Positions 1-5,415 of a DNA stretch of 8,331 nucleotides are shown piece by piece (within the stretch, counting starts at the first letter, position 1; each line of letters starts with the position of its first letter). Made by a program: the position numbers and the translations under genes. The notes beneath the pieces were generated by a model. It was not told the origin of the DNA. It did not search any database and worked only from the letters and a program-made list of their open reading frames with translations. This DNA comes from Desulfobacterales bacterium (GTDB lineage: Bacteria; Desulfobacterota; Desulfobacteria; Desulfobacterales; UBA5852): assembly GCA_016735415.1 (NCBI GenBank), contig JAERRP010000885.1, positions 1-8,331 of the forward strand, given 5' to 3'.

Positions 1-787
1 GAAAATGGATGCGGCCGATGAACAGGTGTTCGTAGATGTACCGGGACATCAGCTTTTTTTTCAACGAGGTCCCATTAAAAAATTCTTCCCACTGCCCGAT
101 GAGCCGGACAGCCTGATCCGACAGCGGCGGTGGGGGGGTGATGTGAGCCCCCTGCCGCAACCAGTCCACAATGGTTTCACGTTCCTTGTCCGTAAGCGCG
201 GGCAGGGCATAGGGCATCCCCCAGAGCGGATATTTCTTCTTATAATCCTCGAATTCCTCGGCGGTCGTACAAATATATTCGTGGTTGAGGCGGATATCAA
301 AAGTCGCCGGCAGCAGGTCGGTTTGGGGCAGCGGGTGTTCCTTTTTCAGTTGCAGCATCAGGTTCAGGACGGAGTCTCCAAGATTGGCGGCCGGGGTCTG
401 GTCCCGTTCATTCAAGACCGGATGAAATCCCAATTGGCGCCATCCTTCGGCCGAATCAGCGTCGATGTGCAGCCGGGTAGGGTGGGCGGCGGTCAACCTG
501 GCCGTGTAGACCAGGGCCTTGGTCCCCCCGCGATCGATGCCCTCGAAACAGGTCGTTTTCAGCTGACAGGGCGCGTCGTAGCAGCTGTGGCAGACACTGC
601 AGCGCCGCTCGACGATGGGCTGCACATCATCGTAAAAAGAGACATCCCCGGGCGTGGTCGCCGCCACACGCCGGTCTACACCATCCTGCGCCGGGCCATA
701 CTTTTGATTGAATTCGATGGCGCGATACAGACTGCATCCACCCAGTAACGCGATCACCAGGACCAAGAGGGTAAGTTTCTTTTGCAT
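1..787 (-). CDS. cti: Fatty acid cis/trans isomerase (Cti), N-terminal part, cut by the window edge
   Basis: Cti is a periplasmic c-type haem enzyme that converts cis-unsaturated acyl chains of membrane phospholipids to trans, stiffening the membrane under solvent or heat stress. The frame is open from ATG at 787 to the left edge: 262 codons, about a third of the family's usual length of roughly 760. The N-terminus is a lipoprotein signal (MQKKLTLLVLVIALLGGC, lipobox LGGC, Cys18). A haem site CSVCH lies at residues 63-67, followed by SCYDAPCQLK, the family signature. Further Cti-like stretches are the FHPVLNE region, the WGMPYALPALTDKE region and, near the edge, SRYIYEHLFIGRIHF. An AGGAG sits 7 bases before the ATG. 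The gene lies 35 bases downstream of the haem beta-propeller gene on the same strand, so they are probably cotranscribed. The identification comes from motif recognition; the catalytic C-terminal part is outside the window, so intactness is unknown. Confidence 0.9.
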   Translation of the reverse strand, partial: MQKKLTLLVLVIALLGGCSLYRAIEFNQKYGPAQDGVDRRVAATTPGDVSFYDDVQPIVERRCSVCHSCYDAPCQLKTTCFEGIDRGGTKALVYTARLTAAHPTRLHIDADSAEGWRQLGFHPVLNERDQTPAANLGDSVLNLMLQLKKEHPLPQTDLLPATFDIRLNHEYICTTAEEFEDYKKKYPLWGMPYALPALTDKERETIVDWLRQGAHITPPPPLSDQAVRLIGQWEEFFNGTSLKKKLMSRYIYEHLFIGRIHF

Positions 788-822
788 CAATGGGCTCCTT
801 TTGTCGGCATGCCGACCCGGTA

Positions 823-2433
823 TCAATTGTCGGTCAGTACGATCTTGCGGATTGCTCCGGCCGGGAGATTGGCAAACTCGGGAACATTGGCGGCAGAGCG
901 GCTGTCACTGAAACGGGATAAGCACACCGGGGGACTGTCCATCCCATTTTCATCAATATGGGTCAGGAAGATTTCCGTAAAGGCCGAGTTGACTTTGGAG
1001 GAGAACAGCAGCCACTTTCCATTGGGAGAGAAGCTGTGCCAGGAATTGAACCGCGTGCGGTTGCAGTGCATCCTGCGGGGCTGGCCGCCGGCCGCCGGGA
1101 TAATATAGAGTTCGCTGTCCGGCTGGAGCATGATGCCGGATTTACTGCGGGTAAAGACGATCCAGCGGCCGTCCGGCGAAAATCTCGCAAAATAATTACT
1201 CATCCCGTTGCGGCTGGCCCCCTTCAGGGGCTCCGCCGTTCCGCCCCGGCCCTGATTGAACGGAATTCGGTAGAGATCGAACTGGATCGGGTACTTGCGG
1301 TTGAGCGCCTGGATGTCGGCATCTTCGATCCGGGTGCGGATGTTGGTGATGTCGTCATGATACTCATTTCGGGTCCGGGCGCGCGCAAACACGATATATT
1401 TTTCATCCCCGCTCCAGTTTGGATCGGTCTGCACGAATTCAGGATCGTCGGCCCCGGGCAAACGCTGAAATTGCTTCCGGTCAACGGCGTACCAGGCCAG
1501 CACACCGTAGGTTGGAAAAAATAGCTGGCAAAAGGCCGGATCATTGGTCAATGCGAAGTAGGATATTTCATTGACCGTGCCGATCATGTAGTTTCCGCTG
1601 GGCGACATTTTGGCAAAGACGCCTCTGGTTTGCGGCAGCAGGTCCGGTTTCGGAAAATCCTTCCAGGTCATAAAATTATTTTCAGACAGTGCAATGGTCT
1701 TTCCAACCGGTGCAATGAAGTGGGCGCCGCTGTCTCCCTTGTAATTCATCTCCATGCTGATGAGGCGGCCGTTTTTTGAAAACAGATGGCAACTTGCGCA
1801 GGTCGTCAGGTTTTGCATCACCACGGTCGGCTTGCCGTAGGATGCAATGTCTCCCAGACGCCATTTCATCTGTCTGAGCGCATCCGGGCCGGTTTTAAAC
1901 GGCAGCGGGACCTGGCGGTAAAAGATAGATGCGTCCACGCGGTCTTTTGAGGTCGAAATACGGATACGGCCTTCGGAGGTCAGCGCCTTCACCGGTGTAA
2001 AGCGAATCCCGAAAACCACAACTTCGACAGGCTCGGCCACAGACCAGGCCTTGATGGCTTCCCAGGTCGCTTTGTCCGGTGTCCACTGCGGCCTGTCGGC
2101 AATGGCATAAACAGGGTTTTGCGTATCGCCGCAACGAAACACCACAAGCCATTGGGTGGAAGCGGTGCGGCGGTCACTCCACCGGAATGTGGGGGCTGCG
2201 ATCTCGGGAGGAAAAACAGCACCATCATAGGGATAGGTGATGGTCAGGTCCGTGCCGGTTTGCGCCGGTCCCCTTGCGGTCACGAGCTTTTGCCATATAT
2301 ACTTGGACTCTGGCGGCAGCACCCCCGGCGCGCCGCCCTGCTCACCTTGACCGTGATGACCGGTTAAGGTGCATTGGTATAAGGTCGCCACTAAAATTAT
2401 TAAAAGAGAAATGACGCGTTTATGGGTTTTCAT
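823..2433 (-). CDS. Exported PD40/TolB-like beta-propeller protein with one c-type haem site
   Basis: This 536-residue protein starts with a basic, hydrophobic signal (residues 1-20, MKTHKRVISLLIILVATLYQ) followed by Cys21. The would-be lipobox LYQC is atypical because Gln replaces Gly/Ala/Ser before the Cys, so it may be a poor lipoprotein or a signal peptidase I substrate. One haem-attachment motif, CASCH, lies at 212-216. PD40-type propeller strands follow: MSPSGNYMIG (276-285), PNWSGDEKYIVFA (338-350), FSPDGRWIVF (418-427) and FSPNGKWLLF (468-477). This suggests a periplasmic propeller with an inserted mono-haem site, possibly an electron-transfer or binding partner. It is upstream of cti with a 35-base gap; cti also carries one CxxCH, so a partnership is plausible but inferred. 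No good Shine-Dalgarno precedes ATG 2433, but a short minus-strand frame ends in an ATGA overlap with it. The specific function is unknown. Confidence 0.85.
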   Translation of the reverse strand: MKTHKRVISLLIILVATLYQCTLTGHHGQGEQGGAPGVLPPESKYIWQKLVTARGPAQTGTDLTITYPYDGAVFPPEIAAPTFRWSDRRTASTQWLVVFRCGDTQNPVYAIADRPQWTPDKATWEAIKAWSVAEPVEVVVFGIRFTPVKALTSEGRIRISTSKDRVDASIFYRQVPLPFKTGPDALRQMKWRLGDIASYGKPTVVMQNLTTCASCHLFSKNGRLISMEMNYKGDSGAHFIAPVGKTIALSENNFMTWKDFPKPDLLPQTRGVFAKMSPSGNYMIGTVNEISYFALTNDPAFCQLFFPTYGVLAWYAVDRKQFQRLPGADDPEFVQTDPNWSGDEKYIVFARARTRNEYHDDITNIRTRIEDADIQALNRKYPIQFDLYRIPFNQGRGGTAEPLKGASRNGMSNYFARFSPDGRWIVFTRSKSGIMLQPDSELYIIPAAGGQPRRMHCNRTRFNSWHSFSPNGKWLLFSSKVNSAFTEIFLTHIDENGMDSPPVCLSRFSDSRSAANVPEFANLPAGAIRKIVLTDN

Positions 2434-2576
2434 TGTTCATATAGGATTGACCGTGAAATATCGTCGCCGGCCCCCATTGACGGAACAACCTGATGGATTG
2501 GATAAGCTGCAAACCGAAAGAAATTGAAAAGGAAAAAGGCTTCAGGCGGCCGCGGCCAAAGGATGAGGCCAGCACC

Positions 2577-2606
2577 AATAAACCCCATCCCGGGTACTTT
2601 CGTCAA
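2577..2606 (-). promoter_or_regulatory. Candidate promoter for the haem propeller-cti unit
   Basis: Read on the minus strand, TTGACG (2606-2601) is followed after 18 bases by TTTATT (2582-2577). The -35 hexamer matches sigma70 consensus at five of six bases, while the -10 matches at only four. It would give a leader of somewhat over 100 bases before ATG 2433. This is a pattern match only. Confidence 0.3.
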
Positions 2607-2641
2607 GGGAAAGTAAGGGGGATTGATATACAAGCATGGGC

Positions 2642-2748
2642 CCGGTAAAGCTTGCCGATTTTCGGTCGATCGCCTAATATCCGGTCACGACCCCGATAAA
2701 CCGCTCAACGACCGGTCAGGGTGTCCACCGGTACCGGACACGATCGTG
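2642..2748. promoter_or_regulatory. Cluster of CCGGT boxes and palindromes, possible operator
   Basis: CCGGTA occurs at 2642 and 2728, and CCGGTCA at 2681 and 2712 (31 bases apart, close to three helical turns). GACCGGTC (2710-2717) and CACGATCGTG (2739-2748) are perfect palindromes. GTGTCC at 2721-2726 pairs with GGACAC at 2736-2741. The cluster sits over and after the plus-strand promoter candidate in a divergent spacer, the usual place for operators. GC-rich DNA makes such short repeats easier to find by chance. Confidence 0.3.
2652..2680 (+). promoter_or_regulatory. Candidate promoter for the 2796 gene
   Basis: TTGCCG (2652-2657), a 17-base spacer and TAATAT (2675-2680) form a sigma70-like pair. 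Transcription would start about 2687, which falls on the first CCGGTCA box (2681-2687), so a protein binding there could block initiation. The leader would be about 110 bases. Unproven, but spacing and the -10 are good. Confidence 0.4.
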
Positions 2749-2795
2749 ATTTCCATAATTTCGAGGATGGGCACTGACCAGAAGCCGAGGGACTG

Positions 2796-3308
2796 ATGGA
2801 AGAAATTGTCATCCCCAAAGAAAATGCCGTTTTCTGGCTGGATCGTCATGGCTGCTGGCGCAACCGGCACGGGCGCTTTGAGCAGTCCCGTATCATCGCC
2901 AAATTCCATGCCGCCATAGAATGCGATCGGGATGGTTATTATCTTTCACAGATAAACGGAGCGGTGCGTGAAAAGGTTTATTTTCACTGTGAGGATACCG
3001 CCCTTTTTGTGTTCGATTTACGCTTGGAGGCGGACACGGTTACACTGATTTTAAATACCGGCCGCCAGATGCCGCTGGTACCTGAAACGCTTTACATCCA
3101 GAATGATGCCCTCTATGTGGAAGCGGACGGCGAGCGCATCCGCTTTGCCGACCGGGGGCTAATGAAATTCAGTCGTCTGCTGGAGGACGACGGTACGACC
3201 TGCTTCTATCGCCTCGGAAATGTGCGGGTTCCGATACCCGAGAAATCACTTGCCGAGGTACACCCCTCGAACATGGATAAGGATGACCGGCACGTTCGAA
3301 AACCGTGA
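2796..3308 (+). CDS. DUF1285-like hypothetical protein
   Basis: This is a 170-residue soluble protein with no signal peptide or membrane segment. Its layout resembles the DUF1285 family: a GxW-type turn near the start (HGCWRNRHGRFEQSRII, 18-34), then DGYYL (46-50), VYFHCEDTALFVFDL (61-75), TLILNTGRQMPL (83-94), a DALYVEADGERIRFADRG strand pair (104-121) and FSRLLE (125-130). These are my family impressions from pattern, not a search result. The extreme C-terminus is charged and probably disordered. ATG 2796 is preceded by GAGGG at 2787-2791. The next gene follows after 24 bases with its own ribosome binding site, suggesting an operon with the small membrane protein and perhaps the peptidyl-prolyl isomerase. 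Biochemical function is unknown. Confidence 0.7.
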   Translation: MEEIVIPKENAVFWLDRHGCWRNRHGRFEQSRIIAKFHAAIECDRDGYYLSQINGAVREKVYFHCEDTALFVFDLRLEADTVTLILNTGRQMPLVPETLYIQNDALYVEADGERIRFADRGLMKFSRLLEDDGTTCFYRLGNVRVPIPEKSLAEVHPSNMDKDDRHVRKP

Positions 3309-3332
3309 ATCCACAACCCAAAGGAGTGCGCG

Positions 3333-3701
3333 ATGAAATGGTTTATCTGGTTGATCAGTCTTGCCTGGATTGCGGGCGGCAGCCTGTCCATTCTCTACAC
3401 CGCAAAAACACGCGAAATCACCGGAATGCTGATAGAGCGGCTGGGGCGTGTCCCGCTGGGGGTCGTTACGGCCGTTCTGGGCGTGCTGCGGATCATCGCA
3501 TCACGCGGCAGCCTTCAAGCGGGTTTTATTGTTTTCCTGGGTCTGGTGGCCCTTGTCAAAGGGGGACTTTCTATCTGGAACCCGAAGGGCATCTACGAAA
3601 AAGCCGTGCAATGGAGCCTGGTGGAGGCCAGCGACCAGACCTACCGGTTCATGGGAATCGTGATGCTGATTGTGGGTACGGCTGTATTCTCCTGGGCCTG
3701 A
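3333..3701 (+). CDS. Small hydrophobic inner-membrane protein, unknown function
   Basis: The 122-residue product has four hydrophobic segments, at about residues 3-22, 37-57, 60-82 and 104-121, joined by short basic loops, so it is almost surely an inner-membrane protein. The last part (WNPKGIYEKAVQWSLVEASDQTYRFMGIVMLIVGTAVF) has the layout of a DUF2065/YjeT-like helix pair, with a polar linker before a Gly-rich final helix, but this resemblance is weak. AAAGGAG lies 6 bases before the ATG and fixes the start. It sits 24 bases after the DUF1285-like gene and 90 bases before the exported peptidyl-prolyl isomerase, on the same strand. No catalytic residues are apparent. Confidence 0.75.
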   Translation: MKWFIWLISLAWIAGGSLSILYTAKTREITGMLIERLGRVPLGVVTAVLGVLRIIASRGSLQAGFIVFLGLVALVKGGLSIWNPKGIYEKAVQWSLVEASDQTYRFMGIVMLIVGTAVFSWA

Positions 3702-3708
3702 TCCGGCC

Positions 3709-3750
3709 GTTCAGCGCCCGGGGCGATCGCCTGTCATCGGTCAACTGAAC
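3709..3750 (+). repeat. Nested inverted repeats in the spacer before the isomerase gene
   Basis: GTTCAG (3709-3714) and CTGAAC (3745-3750) are inverted copies that enclose a perfect palindrome GGCGATCGCC (3722-3731). It could fold in the transcript between the membrane-protein gene and the isomerase gene and modulate readthrough, but no T-tract follows, so it is not a standard intrinsic terminator. Confidence 0.25.
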
Positions 3751-3780
3751 AGCCACGATGGCGGCGCTCTGCGTATCACG

Positions 3781-3786
3781 AGGAGG
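3781..3786 (+). promoter_or_regulatory. Strong ribosome binding site of the isomerase gene
   Basis: AGGAGG ends 5 bases before ATG 3792 and is the best Shine-Dalgarno match in the window. It fixes the start just ahead of the signal peptide. Confidence 0.75.
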
Positions 3787-3791
3787 AACAC

Positions 3792-4769
3792 ATGCCTGCA
3801 AACGCATGGCTTAAACGTCTACCGCTATGGGTGCTGCTGCTGACGCTCGCAATGCCCGGATGGGGAGCGGCCCGGGCGGCCGCGGTTACTCCGGTCCCGG
3901 ACAGCATCGCCGAGGTTAACGGTGTCCCCATCCTGCGCCGAAGCTTCCAGATCGATTACCGCCAGGCGGTGGATAAATTCGCGCAAAAAGGCAACCCGGT
4001 CAATGAAGCCCATCTGCGGGATTTGCGGGCCAGGCTCATCGACTACCTGGTCGAAACGGAACTGCTCTACCAGGACGCCCGGCGGGTCGGGATTCAGGTA
4101 TCCGACCGGGACCTGGCGGCCGACCGGGCCCGTTTTGCGAACGAAGACCAATTCCGTGGACATCTCCAAACGATGGACATGAGTGTGGCCGAATACCGGG
4201 AGAGGTGCTTGCGGGATCTCACCATCAAGCGACTCATCGAAACCCGCATCGCCCGCGACATCACGGTAAGCGACCAGGAAATCCAGGACTATTATCAGCA
4301 ACAGGCCCAACGTTATCAGATCCCGGAACGCCTGCACGTCCGTCATATCACCCTGCGGTTTCCACCCGCTGCGGATGCAACCCGGAAATCCGCCGTACGC
4401 GACCGAATCCTCGATATCCGCCGGCAGATCAACGCGGGGCAGGATTTTGCGGAACTGGCGCTTCGGTTTTCGGAAGATCCCAACCGGGAGAAAGGCGGCG
4501 ATGCGGGCTTTCTGGATGCCGGACAGCCCTCCCGGACCTTTGGACAGAAGGTCCTGGAGATCTCCACCGGGCAGGTGAGCGAACCCCTCGAAACCCCCCA
4601 AGCGTATCACCTCGTGACCATCGAGGCCCGCCAGCCCTCCCGTACGATTCCGCTGGTGTCGGTTCGGGAGGGGATTCGCCGACAGCTTTACCGGCAAAAA
4701 ACCATCGATCCGATCAGGGAGCATGTTAAAGTCCTGCGACATAAGGCCAGGATCGTGATCCATGAGTGA
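3792..4769 (+). CDS. Exported SurA/PpiC-type peptidyl-prolyl cis-trans isomerase
   Basis: The 325-residue protein is a periplasmic foldase that catalyses prolyl bond isomerisation and chaperones envelope and outer-membrane proteins. Residues 1-30 form a signal peptide (LPLWVLLLTLA core, cleavage probably after ARA). A SurA-N-like helical chaperone domain spans about 37-165: AEVNGVPILRRSF opens it, LIDYLVETELLYQDARRVGI is the typical helix, and RDITVSDQEIQDYY leads out of it. A parvulin (PpiC rotamase) domain follows at about 180-280, with LHVRHITL, FAELALRFSEDPN, GGDAGFL and GQVSEPLETPQAYHLVTI. There is one rotamase domain, unlike E. coli SurA with two, so it is closer to the PpiC/PrsA-like members. 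AGGAGG at 3781-3786 supports ATG 3792. Its stop lies 7 bases from the stop of the convergent OsmC gene. Confidence 0.92.
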   Translation: MPANAWLKRLPLWVLLLTLAMPGWGAARAAAVTPVPDSIAEVNGVPILRRSFQIDYRQAVDKFAQKGNPVNEAHLRDLRARLIDYLVETELLYQDARRVGIQVSDRDLAADRARFANEDQFRGHLQTMDMSVAEYRERCLRDLTIKRLIETRIARDITVSDQEIQDYYQQQAQRYQIPERLHVRHITLRFPPAADATRKSAVRDRILDIRRQINAGQDFAELALRFSEDPNREKGGDAGFLDAGQPSRTFGQKVLEISTGQVSEPLETPQAYHLVTIEARQPSRTIPLVSVREGIRRQLYRQKTIDPIREHVKVLRHKARIVIHE

Positions 4770-4776
4770 TGGCAGT

Positions 4777-5244
4777 CTACTCTGGCGGCTCCAATGTCAA
4801 CTCATCCCGGATCTGGATGCAACCGATGACGCTCTGGGCGCCCGGGCAAAGGGTGATATAGTGCCGCATCGCCTCCCGGGCCTGCTCCCACTGCTTCGGG
4901 GGGGCCTTGAGGTGGTAGTGGACATGGATTCGCGTGATTTTGAGCACGCCTTCGATATTTTCGATATCGCCTGAAACGTCTGCATGATAGTGATCGCCGA
5001 AAGTTCTAATTTTGTGACCGGCCAGCACCGTGGCCAGAGTGCCCATCATTCACCCGCCCACCGCGCCCACGATATGATCGAGGGTGGCGGCATGCTCCTC
5101 CTCGGGGTCCACCCGATAAAACGCTTTGATCCCCCCATGAACACCGTAATAGACCGGCTCCCCGAAACCTTCGATGAGCGCTTTGCGGGTCGGTCCTTTT
5201 TCCCGTGTTATCCGAATTCGGGATTGATGGATCACTTCCGTCAT
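4777..5244 (-). CDS. OsmC-family peroxiredoxin-like selenoprotein with in-frame TGA (Sec65)
   Basis: OsmC-family proteins reduce organic hydroperoxides with a cysteine pair. From ATG 5244 the frame gives 64 residues ending HAATLDHIVGAVGG, then TGA (5052-5050), then in the same frame 90 residues starting MMGTLATVLAGHKI and ending at TAG (4779-4777). Read through, the protein is 155 residues, close to the family norm. The TGA falls exactly where the family has its first conserved Cys (pattern aAlggC.mtl). The second Cys is kept at 133 in CPGAQSV. A SECIS-like hairpin starts 12 bases after the TGA. I therefore call it selenocysteine. AAGGGGG at 5256-5250 supports ATG 5244; another in-frame ATG lies 24 bases upstream at 5268. 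A simple scan would split it into two false genes. The alternative is a nonsense mutation in a pseudogene, but both halves are intact and family-like. No selA, selB or selC is in the window. Confidence 0.85.
5018..5037 (-). promoter_or_regulatory. SECIS-like hairpin downstream of the in-frame TGA
   Basis: On the minus strand, CTGGCCA and TGGCCGG form a 7-bp stem (one G-U pair) closing the six-base loop CGGTGC, which shows the GGU expected of a bacterial SECIS bound by SelB. The stem begins 12 bases and the loop 19 bases after TGA, within the usual bacterial spacing of about 16-37 bases from UGA to the loop. The element lies inside the coding sequence, as bacterial SECIS elements do. Confidence 0.7.
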
Positions 5245-5249
5245 ATCGA

Positions 5250-5256
5250 CCCCCTT
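5250..5256 (-). promoter_or_regulatory. Ribosome binding site deciding the OsmC selenoprotein start
   Basis: AAGGGGG (one change from AAGGAGG) lies 5 bases before ATG 5244 on the minus strand. It favours this start over the in-frame ATG at 5268, which has no comparable site. Confidence 0.5.
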
Positions 5257-5283
5257 TTTTAGGTTCATTGTTGCGGATGCACC

Positions 5284-5308
5284 GCCGGACTTCCGAATGC
5301 CGTCCGGC
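5284..5308. repeat. Perfect 7-bp inverted repeat in a divergent promoter region
   Basis: GCCGGAC (5284-5290) and GTCCGGC (5302-5308) flank 11 bases. It sits between the divergent selenoprotein and 5416 genes, 40 bases upstream of the selenoprotein start, so it could be an operator or a leader hairpin of the selenoprotein mRNA. No T-tract follows. Confidence 0.35.
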
Positions 5309-5334
5309 CTTCGGTCCTCCGATGAAACCGGGCA

Positions 5335-5363
5335 TTGGTTTTGAAACAATAATGGTTATAACC
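5335..5363 (+). promoter_or_regulatory. Palindrome GGTTATAACC with embedded promoter-like hexamers
   Basis: GGTTATAACC (5354-5363) is a perfect 10-base palindrome. It contains TATAAC (5357-5362), which sits 16 bases after TTGGTT (5335-5340), a weak sigma70-like pair pointing to the gene at 5416. Because the palindrome reads the same both ways, it could also serve as a -10 for the divergent selenoprotein gene. It is the most AT-rich part of the spacer. Pattern match only. Confidence 0.3.
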
Positions 5364-5415
5364 TGGTAACGCCCGCGTCAGCGTCAAGCGGGATTGCGCC
5401 GGAAGGATTGACACC

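Larger units (their letters stand above)
2434..2795. other. Divergent intergenic control region, no convincing gene
   Basis: These 362 bases separate the minus-strand haem propeller/cti unit from the plus-strand 2796 unit. I see no protein resembling a known family. The stretch from 2640 to 2750 is rich in CCGGT boxes and palindromes, and there are promoter-like hexamers on both strands (listed separately). One short minus-strand frame with a TTG start (2633 to 2430) is open and ends in an ATGA overlap with the propeller gene, but has no clear ribosome binding site or family resemblance. Confidence 0.6.

Noticed and set aside
5..748. Plus-strand open frame of 247 codons
   Set aside because: It is the antisense shadow of cti, whose minus-strand translation shows clear family motifs and a lipoprotein signal.
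3722..3731. GCGATCGC-containing palindrome as a cyanobacterial HIP1 element
   Set aside because: A single spacer copy in a GC-rich genome, and the gene content does not suggest a cyanobacterium.
3825..4763. Minus-strand open frame of 312 codons opposite the foldase
   Set aside because: The plus-strand product is a clear SurA/PpiC protein with a strong ribosome binding site; the antisense frame is open because of GC-biased codon use.
4777..5049. Independent 90-residue gene starting ATGATG just after the TGA
   Set aside because: No Shine-Dalgarno precedes it, it begins in the middle of the OsmC fold, and it is in frame with the preceding half; a Sec-containing single gene fits better.
5050..5052. 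Nonsense mutation making an OsmC pseudogene
   Set aside because: Not excluded, but TGA (not TAG or TAA) falls at the catalytic Cys, both halves are undamaged, and a SECIS-like hairpin follows.
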